Source: Bacteroidia bacterium
GTDB lineage: Bacteria; Bacteroidota; Bacteroidia; Chitinophagales; Saprospiraceae
Direction: 5' to 3'
Assembly: GCA_030431945.1 (NCBI GenBank)
Contig: JAUIIF010000206.1
Location: 1 to 7,566, forward strand
Length of the DNA stretch: 7,566 nt
Position numbers and translations under genes: made by a program. Positions 1 to 5,742 of this stretch are shown in pieces. How positions within the stretch are numbered: position 1 is the stretch's first letter; each line of letters opens with the position of its first letter. Below the pieces are notes generated by a model that was not told where the DNA came from, did not search any database, and worked only from the letters and a program-made list of their open reading frames with translations.

Positions 1-133
1 AGAATCAGCTCCCGGCGTTAGCTTACCTGGGCCCCCATCCCCACGACGCAGGCCTGCGAGCGAGCTTGCAATTGCCCTGACGCAGACACTACTTCTTTCA
101 AGACCAGAGAATATTTTGCCTAATTACATCTCC
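1..133. other. unassigned edge sequence
   Basis: No gene is supported here. A plus-strand frame is open from position 2 to a TAA at 194-196, but it has no visible start, reads straight through the terminator hairpin, and gives a Pro/Arg/Ser-rich translation that resembles no family I know. The stretch includes a perfect 12-bp palindrome (CGCAGGCCTGCG, 47-58) and a smaller one (GCAATTGC). It could be the tail of a plus-strand gene beyond the left edge, or plain intergenic DNA. Confidence 0.4.
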
Positions 134-180
134 AAAAAGAAAAACCGCATTCCAGCCCTAGCCAGAATGCGGTTTTTTTA
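134..180 (-). terminator. intrinsic terminator after atpC, probably bidirectional
   Basis: A perfect 13-bp inverted repeat (140-152 pairs with 165-177) encloses a 12-nt loop. Read on the minus strand it lies 17 bp past the atpC stop; the stem is GC-rich at its core and its 3' side runs into a T-rich tract (TTTTTCTTTTT). Read on the plus strand it is followed by seven Ts, so it could also stop transcription arriving from the left. It marks the end of the atpD-atpC unit. Confidence 0.9.
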
Positions 181-196
181 TCGAGACAAACGGTAA

Positions 197-511
197 TTAG
201 CGCAGGTTACGCGCACCTTGCACCAGCAGGTTTACCTCATTGTTCAGCACTTCAACGAAGCCCTGATCAATCGTAAAGGTGAAAGACCGGGCATCAGCAG
301 CCTGGGACTGCGCGTTGGTCTCTTCGTCGAAGAAGGTGTAGGCATCGCCGGCAGTCTGCAGCGTCACGGTACCGCCCGTGAGGGCGGACACCAGCGGCGC
401 GTGATTATTCAGCAGCTGAAAGGATCCTTCCACACCGGGCAGACTTACACTGACGATGGGGCCGGTGAAGATCGTGCGGTCGGGGGTAAGAACGGAGATT
501 GTCATAGTCAT
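197..511 (-). CDS. atpC: F1F0 ATP synthase epsilon subunit (short form)
   Basis: This 104-residue protein is the epsilon subunit of F1 ATP synthase, part of the central stalk that couples the rotor to the catalytic head at the cytoplasmic face of the inner membrane. Residues 1-100 match the N-terminal beta-sandwich domain: a start like TISVLTPDRTIF, then LPGVEGSFQLLNNHAPLVSAL at about 24-44 (the family's EG...HAPL region), and GFVEVLNNEVNLL near the end. The protein stops there, so the C-terminal two-helix domain of the roughly 135-residue proteobacterial forms is absent; short epsilon subunits are usual in Bacteroidota as I know the family. There are two in-frame ATGs six bases apart (511 and 505), and I take the first. 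A small hairpin directly abuts it. The gene lies 91 bp after atpD and just before a terminator. Confidence 0.93.
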   Translation of the reverse strand: MTMTISVLTPDRTIFTGPIVSVSLPGVEGSFQLLNNHAPLVSALTGGTVTLQTAGDAYTFFDEETNAQSQAADARSFTFTIDQGFVEVLNNEVNLLVQGARNLR

Positions 512-526
512 TAGTCTTTTGGACTA
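512..526 (-). promoter_or_regulatory. small hairpin abutting the atpC start codon
   Basis: On the minus strand TAGTC-CAAAA-GACTA forms a perfect 5-bp stem with a 5-nt loop, and its last base touches the atpC ATG. In mRNA it would occupy the place where a ribosome binding site normally lies. The stem is AT-rich and weak, so a regulatory role is only a possibility. It falls in the 91-bp atpD-atpC gap, where I see no convincing promoter. Confidence 0.3.
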
Positions 527-602
527 TCGATGTTTTGTCCTGCTGGTACCAAGTCAGTTTTTCCTGCATTGATCCCGGCAGCCCAATAAATCAATAGACT
601 AA

Positions 603-2114
603 TTAGGCTTTTGCGAGTTCCGCTTCGCCCTTGGCGATGGCGTCTTCAATGGTACCAACGAGGTTGAAGGCAGATTCGGGGTACTTATCCACTTCACCGT
701 CAATGATCATGTTGAAGCCTTTGATCGTGTCCTTGATGTCTACGAATACGCCCTTAAGGCCGGTAAACTGCTCCGCCACGTGGAAGGGCTGAGAAAGGAA
801 ACGCTCTACCCGGCGGGCGCGGGAAACGACCAGCTTATCTTCTTCGCTGAGTTCGTCAAGACCAAGGATGGCGATGATGTCCTGCAGTTCGTTGTAGCGG
901 GCCAGGATGTTGATCACGCGCTGGGCAGTGTTGTAGTGCTCGTCACCGATGATAGCGGGGTCGAGGATCCGGCTCGTAGAGTCAAGCGGGTCCACGGCGG
1001 GGTAGATACCTTTGGAAGCAATTTTACGGTTCAGTACCGTCGTTGCGTCAAGGTGAGCGAAGGTCGTTGCCGGAGCCGGGTCCGTCAAGTCATCCGCAGG
1101 TACGTATACGGCCTGTACGGAAGTGATGGAACCACGCTTGGTGGAGGTAATCCGCTCCTGCATCAGACCCATTTCCGTCGCCAGGGTTGGCTGGTAACCT
1201 ACGGCAGAAGGCATCCGGCCCAGCAGTGCCGATACTTCGGAACCGGCCTGGGTGAAACGGAAGATGTTATCAACGAAGAAGAGGATATCGCGGCCGCCGG
1301 TAGGGTCACTCAGGTCACCGTCACGGTAGTATTCTGCGATGGTAAGACCAGAGAGGGCTACCCGCGCACGGGCTCCGGGAGGCTCGTTCATCTGGCCGAA
1401 CACGAAGGTCGCTTTGGAGTCTTCCAGCTCCTTCATGTCCACCTTGCTGAGGTCCCAGCCGCCTTCTTCCATGTCGTGCATGAACTTCTCACCGTACTTG
1501 ATGATGTTGGATTCCAACATCTCACGGAGCAGGTCATTACCCTCACGGGTACGCTCACCAACACCGGCGAATACGGAGATACCTTCGTACCCTACGGCGA
1601 TGTTGTTGCCCCGTTCCTGGATCAGTACCGTCTTGCCTACACCGGCACCACCGAAAAGACCAATCTTACCCCCTTTAGTGTAAGGCTCGATCAGGTCAAT
1701 TACCTTGATCCCCGTGAAGAGGGGCTCTTTCTCCGTCGCCAGGTCTTCGAACTTGGGCGGTGCGTTGTGGATGGGGCGGGCGTCAGCACCTTTTGGTACG
1801 GCAGGCATACCATCAATTGGCTCACCTACTACGTTGAAGAGACGGCCTTTGATCGCATCACCTACGGGCATCGCAATGGCGCGACCGGTATCAGTGACTT
1901 GCGTACCACGGGTAAGACCGTCAGTAGCTTCCATAGAGATGGTCCGGACGGAATCTTCCCCAAGGTGCTGCTGCACTTCCAGGACGATGATTTCTCCGTT
2001 AGGACGAGTGATCTCAAGGGCGTTAAGAATCGCAGGAAGGGCGTTGCCTTCTCCGCTGAAATCTACGTCGACGACAGGACCGATGACCTGCTTTACTTTA
2101 CCGATATTTGCCAT
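603..2114 (-). CDS. atpD: F1F0 ATP synthase beta subunit (catalytic)
   Basis: This 503-residue protein is the catalytic beta subunit of F1 ATP synthase, which makes or hydrolyses ATP in the alpha3beta3 head. The order is standard: an N-terminal beta-barrel (about 1-80, opening MANIGKVKQVIGPVVDVDF), then the nucleotide-binding domain with P-loop GGAGVGKT at 155-162 (K161), GERTREGND at 186-194 (catalytic Glu about 187), GQMNEPPGARAR at about 240-251, Walker B ILFFVD at 277-282, and SALLGRMPSAVGYQPTLATEMG at about 295-316, followed by the helical C-terminal domain with its DELSEEDK loop. It is longer than the roughly 460-residue E. coli protein mainly because of an extra segment of about 27 residues at 206-232 (including the EEGGWDLSKVD core) and a smaller one near 264-274. 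All key residues are intact. It has its own promoter upstream and is followed by atpC. Confidence 0.98.
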   Translation of the reverse strand: MANIGKVKQVIGPVVDVDFSGEGNALPAILNALEITRPNGEIIVLEVQQHLGEDSVRTISMEATDGLTRGTQVTDTGRAIAMPVGDAIKGRLFNVVGEPIDGMPAVPKGADARPIHNAPPKFEDLATEKEPLFTGIKVIDLIEPYTKGGKIGLFGGAGVGKTVLIQERGNNIAVGYEGISVFAGVGERTREGNDLLREMLESNIIKYGEKFMHDMEEGGWDLSKVDMKELEDSKATFVFGQMNEPPGARARVALSGLTIAEYYRDGDLSDPTGGRDILFFVDNIFRFTQAGSEVSALLGRMPSAVGYQPTLATEMGLMQERITSTKRGSITSVQAVYVPADDLTDPAPATTFAHLDATTVLNRKIASKGIYPAVDPLDSTSRILDPAIIGDEHYNTAQRVINILARYNELQDIIAILGLDELSEEDKLVVSRARRVERFLSQPFHVAEQFTGLKGVFVDIKDTIKGFNMIIDGEVDKYPESAFNLVGTIEDAIAKGEAELAKA

Positions 2115-2156
2115 GTAGCTATGCTTGTTGGTACGGGTGGGTTGCTAATTGAGCCG

Positions 2157-2187
2157 CAAAAGTACGAAGGTTTAACGAAGTGGGCAA
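2157..2187 (-). promoter_or_regulatory. Bacteroidota-type promoter for atpD
   Basis: On the minus strand, TACTTTTG (2157-2164) matches the Bacteroidota -7 consensus TAnnTTTG exactly. A TTG at 2185-2187 sits 20 bp upstream as the -33 element, within the usual spacing. Transcription would begin about 6 bases after the -7 box, near 2150, leaving a leader of roughly 35 nt before the atpD ATG at 2114. This implies that atpD-atpC is transcribed independently of the genes upstream. Confidence 0.7.
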
Positions 2188-2394
2188 GGAAAATTTACGG
2201 TGATTTAGCAGAAGCGTTGCCGGAGTTGCCGGGGGGCCGGTAGTTCCAGCCCGAAAAGACAATTTTCATCTCCCCAGCCCCGCCAGCGCCCCAATTATGA
2301 GGGACAATGATAAGCAGGCGCGGACGCAGGTGCGGGGCAGGTACTGGAAGAGAGCCAGGAGATGAACCCCGGACCCTTATCCAAAAGAATATCC

Positions 2395-2862
2395 TTACCA
2401 ACTCCAGTAGTCCCTTACCTGCTTGCGGTTGATACCTTCCCAAAACGGACCAAAATCCCGCTGATATATGGGCCGGCTGATTATTGGTTCCCCTGCACGT
2501 ATAACGACGAAATTCCCCTCTTCTGTAATCGTGATTAAGTCATCTTTATGGATTATGCTCATTCCACCTTCCACAATTTTAGCCCTGCTACCGGAAGAAA
2601 TCAAATAAAATTGACCTCCGTCATAAGCTGTGACGGGATAACGTGGTCCGATAATTGTATCCAGGTTAAGGTATAAGATCCCCGCATTACCATTTATTTC
2701 TTCAAGATGATGTACGCGGCCGACTAAGGTCGTCGACCAACTGGTCCGAAAAGCGCTCGCCCTCTGGCGGTCAGCATAGATGGCATAAAAGAAATAGCCT
2801 AACGTGCCGAGACACATCACCAGGAAGAAAATCAGTTGCGGAGACTTGGTAAGCTTATGCAA
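2395..2862 (-). CDS. unrecognised small membrane-anchored protein (TTG start)
   Basis: I do not recognise the family. With a TTG start at 2860-2862 the product has 155 residues: a short basic N-terminus (HKLTK), one hydrophobic segment at about 10-29 (LIFFLVMCLGTLGYFFYAIY), a basic DRQR just after it, then about 120 residues alternating hydrophobic and polar in a beta-rich pattern, ending in WSW. The position of charges around the hydrophobic segment does not settle its topology. The frame stays open upstream to an ATG at 3132, but that longer version (245 residues) starts inside the heptamer repeat array, and its first 90 residues are Lys/Arg-rich and look untranslated, with no other Met before the membrane segment. 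The next Met (residue 16) would cut the membrane segment in half. It lies between kbl and atpD, each more than 250 bp away, and is probably its own unit, although I found no clear promoter. That it is real is fairly likely; the function is unknown. Confidence 0.65.
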   Translation of the reverse strand: MHKLTKSPQLIFFLVMCLGTLGYFFYAIYADRQRASAFRTSWSTTLVGRVHHLEEINGNAGILYLNLDTIIGPRYPVTAYDGGQFYLISSGSRAKIVEGGMSIIHKDDLITITEEGNFVVIRAGEPIISRPIYQRDFGPFWEGINRKQVRDYWSW

Positions 2863-3004
2863 GCGTAGCTGTTGATTGCAAGGATAAAGTAGTGCCTGAC
2901 TATACTCGCATCTAAGGAAGTCATTTTTGGGCGTTCTGCTATCAAGGCGGAAAGTACGAACTGAATCCGAGTTAAAACTGATTTTAGCCCCGAACCCTAC
3001 CTTC

Positions 3005-3027
3005 AAAAGCAAAGACGGTTTGCCCTT
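3005..3027 (-). terminator. possible weak hairpin downstream of kbl
   Basis: On the minus strand AAGGGCAAA and TTTGCTTTT pair over 9 positions (two of them G-U) around a 5-nt CCGTC loop, about 117 bp past the kbl stop. The T residues lie within the stem rather than after it, so this is a poor intrinsic terminator. It is the best candidate I see for the end of the tdh-kbl transcript. Confidence 0.25.
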
Positions 3028-3093
3028 CAACTTCCTCTGCACCTGCGGCCGCGCCTTTTTAATAATGTAGACACACTTGAAGAAACAGTCTTT

Positions 3094-3142
3094 GCAACCC
3101 GCAACCCGCACCTCGCAACCCGCACCTCGCAACCCGCATCTC
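3094..3142. repeat. array of seven 7-bp tandem repeats (GCAACCC/GCACCTC)
   Basis: Seven consecutive heptamers fill exactly 49 bp. On the plus strand the order is GCAACCC, GCAACCC, GCACCTC, GCAACCC, GCACCTC, GCAACCC, GCATCTC. All begin with GCA and end in C; after the first copy the two versions alternate, giving a 14-bp higher-order unit. The array ends 1 bp from the kbl stop codon (TAG at 3144-3146). On the kbl transcript the units read GGGTTGC and GAGGTGC. Seven is not a multiple of three, so a change in copy number would shift any frame read across it, which argues that it is non-coding. Confidence 0.9.
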
Positions 3143-3143
3143 G

Positions 3144-4331
3144 CTAGATCACCCCCAGCTCCTTCCCTACCTTCGTAAACGCGGCTACGGCCTTTTCCAG
3201 GTGTTCGCGTTCGTGGGCGGCAGAGATTTGCACCCGGATGCGGGCCAGGTCTTTCGGAACGACGGGATAGAAGAAACCGATGACGTAGATGCCTTCGTCC
3301 AGAAGTTTATTCGCAAAAGTCTGCGAGAGCTTGGCATCGTACAACATGACCGGAACGATGGGGTGCTCGCCGGGAACGATGTCGAAGCCGGCCTGAACCA
3401 TGGCCTCGCGGAAGTACTGCGTATTGGCTTCGAGCTTATCCCGCAGCTCCGTGGAAGCGGAAAGAACGTCCAGTACCGCAATGGAAGCCCCGACGATGGC
3501 CGGTGCCAGGGTATTGGAAAAAAGGTAGGGGCGGGACCGCTGCCGCAGCATGTCCACAATTTCCCGGCGGGCGGCCGTAAAGCCGCCGGAGGCGCCACCG
3601 AGTGCCTTACCGAAGGTACCCGTAATGATGTCCACCCGCCCCATCGCATTACGGTATTCGTGGGTGCCGCGGCCGGTTTTGCCGACGAAGCCCGTGGAAT
3701 GGCATTCGTCCACCATCACCATGGCGTCGTACTTCTCGGCCAGGTCACAAATTTTATCGATTTGCGCAATAACGCCGTCCATGGAAAAAACGCCGTCCGT
3801 CGCAATCAGGCGGCGCCGGGCGCCCTGGGCGGCCTGCAGCTGGGCTTCCAGATCCGCCATATCGTTGGATTTGTAGCGGTACCGTGCCGCTTTGCAGAGG
3901 CGAATACCGTCGATGATCGAGGCATGGTTGAGGGCATCGGAAATGATTGCATCTTCCTTGCCCAGAATGGGTTCAAACAGGCCGCCGTTGGCATCGAAGG
4001 CCGCCGCGTAAAGGATGGCGTCTTCCATCCCCAGAAAGTCGGCAATTTTCCGCTCCAGCTCCTTGTGGATATCCTGGGTTCCGCAGATGAACCGTACGGA
4101 GGACATCCCGAAGCCGTGGGTATCAATAGCAGCTTTGGCCGCCTCAATCACCGCCGGATGGGAAGACAAGCCGAGGTAGTTATTGGCGCAGAAATTCAGT
4201 ACTTCCTTTCCGGAAGTCGTGGCAATTTCGGCTGCTTGCGGCGTGGTAATGATCCGCTCTTCTTTATAAAGGCCAGCCGCTTTGATTTCGGCGATTTCGG
4301 TTTGCAGGGAGGTACGGGTATCCGTAAACAT
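3144..4331 (-). CDS. kbl: glycine C-acetyltransferase (2-amino-3-ketobutyrate CoA ligase)
   Basis: This cytoplasmic PLP enzyme of 395 residues, the family's usual length, cleaves 2-amino-3-oxobutyrate with CoA to glycine and acetyl-CoA, the second step of threonine breakdown. It belongs to the alpha-oxoamine synthase group (fold type I aminotransferases). Visible landmarks are NFCANNYLGLSSHP at about 46-59, GFGMSSVRFICGTQDIHKELE at about 73-93, LNHASIIDG at 134-142 (H136 stacks on PLP), VDECHSTGF at 207-215 (D208 and H211 contact the cofactor), and TGTFGKALGGASGG at 237-250 with the PLP-binding lysine K242. The FICGTQDIHKELE stretch favours Kbl over the related 8-amino-7-oxononanoate, 5-aminolevulinate and serine palmitoyl enzymes, and the dehydrogenase gene 75 bp upstream supports this strongly. 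The ATG follows an A-rich stretch, as is usual in Bacteroidota. Confidence 0.96.
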   Translation of the reverse strand: MFTDTRTSLQTEIAEIKAAGLYKEERIITTPQAAEIATTSGKEVLNFCANNYLGLSSHPAVIEAAKAAIDTHGFGMSSVRFICGTQDIHKELERKIADFLGMEDAILYAAAFDANGGLFEPILGKEDAIISDALNHASIIDGIRLCKAARYRYKSNDMADLEAQLQAAQGARRRLIATDGVFSMDGVIAQIDKICDLAEKYDAMVMVDECHSTGFVGKTGRGTHEYRNAMGRVDIITGTFGKALGGASGGFTAARREIVDMLRQRSRPYLFSNTLAPAIVGASIAVLDVLSASTELRDKLEANTQYFREAMVQAGFDIVPGEHPIVPVMLYDAKLSQTFANKLLDEGIYVIGFFYPVVPKDLARIRVQISAAHEREHLEKAVAAFTKVGKELGVI

Positions 4332-4370
4332 AATTGGTTATTTTTAGAGGTTGGTCAAATTATTGCGGGC

Positions 4371-4389
4371 AGACGGGTTGTTCCCGTTT
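4371..4389 (-). other. small hairpin in the tdh-kbl gap
   Basis: In the 75-bp gap an inverted repeat ACGGG-(TTGTT)-CCCGT lies at 4373-4387, and it can extend by a wobble pair and an A-T pair to 4371-4389. There is no T tract after it on the minus strand, so it is not a normal terminator. It could stabilise mRNA ends or adjust kbl expression relative to the upstream gene. No good promoter is visible in the gap, in keeping with co-transcription. Confidence 0.3.
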
Positions 4390-4406
4390 CGGCAGCATTT
4401 CGCGGC

Positions 4407-5363
4407 CTAGCCGGCCAGCTGCACGGAGTAGCGGGCCTCCAGGTGTTGCAGCATGTCTGCCGTCATGCGGTCCAGGTCATAGGCGGGTTCCCAGCCCCAG
4501 TCCTGCCGTGCCTGGGAGTCGTCCAGGCTTGCGGGCCAGCTGGCTGCGATTTCCTGCCGGAAATCCGGCGCATAACTTGTTGTGAAGTCGGGTTTATGCC
4601 GTTGTATGGCTTGCACCAGCTCGGCCGGGGTGAAACTTAAGCCGGCTACATTGTAGGAAGTCCGCACGGAAAGTTGTTCGGCGGGGGCAGCCATTAATTC
4701 CAGGGTTGCCCGGATGGCGTCGTCCATGTACAGCATCGGCAGGCGGGTTTCGGGGGCCAAAAAGCAGGTATACGGTTTATTCTGGGCCGCATAGTGGAAG
4801 ATATCGACGGCGTAATCCGTCGTGCCGCCACCGGGCATGGAAGCATGGCCAATGATTCCGGGATAGCGGATGGACCGTACGTCCACCCCGTATTTCTGAT
4901 GATAGTACTGGCACCAGCTTTCTCCGGCCACCTTACTGATGCCGTAGACAGTGGTTGGCTGCATGACCGTATCCTGGGGGGTATTTTCCCGGGGCGTTTG
5001 GTGTCCGAAGACAGCAATGGTACTGGGAAAAAACAGCCGTTGTTTACCGGCACGAACCACCTCAAGCACGTTGAGCAAGCCGTTCGTATTCAGTTCCCAG
5101 GCTACTTTGGGTACTGACTCCCCCCTGGCGGACAGGATAGCGGCCAGGTGATAAATCTGGGTAACGCCATGTTTTCTGGTGATTGCTTCCAGACGCTCCT
5201 GGTTCATGATGTCCAGTACCTCAAAGGGGCCGTCCGTTGCCGCTCCGACCTGAATATCGGAAGCAATAACCCGCTCCACTCCGTAATGATCCCGTAGTTG
5301 CCGGGTGAGTACCGATCCGATTTGTCCATTCGCCCCAATGACGAGAATGGTGTCTTGCTGCAT
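4407..5363 (-). CDS. tdh: NAD-dependent L-threonine 3-dehydrogenase, SDR type
   Basis: This 318-residue cytoplasmic enzyme of the extended short-chain dehydrogenase/epimerase-like family probably oxidises L-threonine to 2-amino-3-oxobutyrate with NAD+. The Rossmann motif GANGQIG sits at 10-16; an acidic residue at about 36 (SDIQ) fits NAD rather than NADP; YHLAAILSARGE at about 71-82 follows; the catalytic set is S114 (FPSTIAVFG) with Y140 and K144 in VYGISK. The segment YPGIIGHASMPGGGTTDYAV (167-186) is diagnostic of the threonine dehydrogenase branch among the epimerase-like proteins. I chose the ATG at 5361-5363, placing the Rossmann strand at residue 5. The frame is open to an ATG at 5495, but that would add 44 unusual residues and start upstream of the likely -7 promoter element. 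It is unrelated to the zinc-dependent MDR-type Tdh of E. coli. kbl follows by 75 bp, completing the pathway. Confidence 0.92.
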   Translation of the reverse strand: MQQDTILVIGANGQIGSVLTRQLRDHYGVERVIASDIQVGAATDGPFEVLDIMNQERLEAITRKHGVTQIYHLAAILSARGESVPKVAWELNTNGLLNVLEVVRAGKQRLFFPSTIAVFGHQTPRENTPQDTVMQPTTVYGISKVAGESWCQYYHQKYGVDVRSIRYPGIIGHASMPGGGTTDYAVDIFHYAAQNKPYTCFLAPETRLPMLYMDDAIRATLELMAAPAEQLSVRTSYNVAGLSFTPAELVQAIQRHKPDFTTSYAPDFRQEIAASWPASLDDSQARQDWGWEPAYDLDRMTADMLQHLEARYSVQLAG

Positions 5364-5471
5364 GCTGACTTTTGGTTTTACTTGGTTAGAAACAAAGCCG
5401 GCGGGCGCTCTGGAAAGCATCGGTAGCAAGGACACTGACTGAAGGCCGGAGGTGGTGGTGCCGGGGTACTG

Positions 5472-5506
5472 CAAATCTAAAAGTAAAATCGACACCCTAA
5501 GTTCAA
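5472..5506 (-). promoter_or_regulatory. probable promoter for the tdh-kbl operon
   Basis: On the minus strand TAGATTTG (5472-5479) matches the Bacteroidota -7 consensus TAnnTTTG exactly. The nearest -33 candidate is a TTG at 5504-5506, 24 bp upstream, slightly longer than the usual spacing. Transcription would start near 5465, giving a leader of about 100 nt. This lies inside the open frame upstream of the dehydrogenase and so supports the downstream ATG at 5363 as the start. Confidence 0.5.
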
Positions 5507-5682
5507 TTTTGCGCTTACGGGCAACGAAGTCGGGAGCTGAAAGGCCGCAATGGCAATAAAATTCACCAGTATGACCGCGCTTTATCCTCCATAGCGATCC
5601 CGGTTTTGCGCAGACGCCGTTCGAAATGCCCCGGGAATAGCTGTTTTAACACCAATGTTTTGGTTTTTTTCTGCTTTGGAGG

Positions 5683-5711
5683 GTAAGATTCTCGCCGGAC
5701 CACGATCTTAC
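5683..5711 (+). promoter_or_regulatory. inverted repeat upstream of the surface protein gene
   Basis: GTAAGAT (5683-5689) and ATCTTAC (5705-5711) form a perfect 7-bp inverted repeat around a 15-nt spacer, 31 bp upstream of the plus-strand ATG at 5743. It could be an operator for a dimeric regulator or a hairpin in the mRNA leader. There is no independent evidence for either. Confidence 0.3.
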
Positions 5712-5742
5712 GGTAGACTTTCATCGCTAAATCATCCCGATT

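Larger units (their letters stand above)
5364..5742. other. divergent intergenic region
   Basis: The 379 bp between the minus-strand dehydrogenase and the plus-strand surface protein hold no gene I can support. They contain the dehydrogenase promoter and leader on one side. On the other side is a T-rich stretch (about 5658-5678) and an inverted repeat (5683-5711) before the plus-strand gene. No exact TAnnTTTG box is visible on the plus strand, so the surface gene's promoter is not identified. Confidence 0.6.

Noticed and set aside
2..196. plus-strand frame open from the left edge to a TAA at 194-196
   Set aside because: It crosses the strong terminator hairpin and its translation has no recognisable feature; a gene tail cannot be excluded but is not supported.
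2229..2240. CCGG-GGGG-CCGG hairpin as a terminator for the small membrane protein
   Set aside because: The stem is only 4 bp, and there is no T tract on the minus strand after it.
780..2243. 487-codon open frame on the plus strand antisense to atpD
   Set aside because: It mirrors the strongly conserved atpD over nearly its whole length, resembles no protein family, and has no promoter or start context. Long antisense frames are expected opposite GC-rich coding DNA.
2195..2443. 82-codon minus-strand open frame between the small membrane protein and atpD
   Set aside because: It begins inside the end of the small membrane protein in another frame, runs to just above the atpD promoter, and is Pro/Gly-rich without motifs.
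2863..3132. N-terminal 90-residue extension of the small membrane protein from the ATG at 3132
   Set aside because: It would initiate within the heptamer repeats, with Cys/Lys/Arg-rich residues lacking protein-like pattern; the TTG start gives a coherent 155-residue protein.
3201..4640. 479-codon open frame on the plus strand antisense to kbl and the end of the dehydrogenase gene
   Set aside because: It spans two intact genes on the other strand and the gap between them; the translation is rich in His/Gly/Val runs with no recognisable motif, as for a shadow.
5654..5680. T-rich stretch with two TTTG words as a plus-strand promoter for the surface protein
   Set aside because: The two TTTG words are 12 bp apart, too close for -33 and -7 elements, and neither carries the TAnn part of the -7 consensus.
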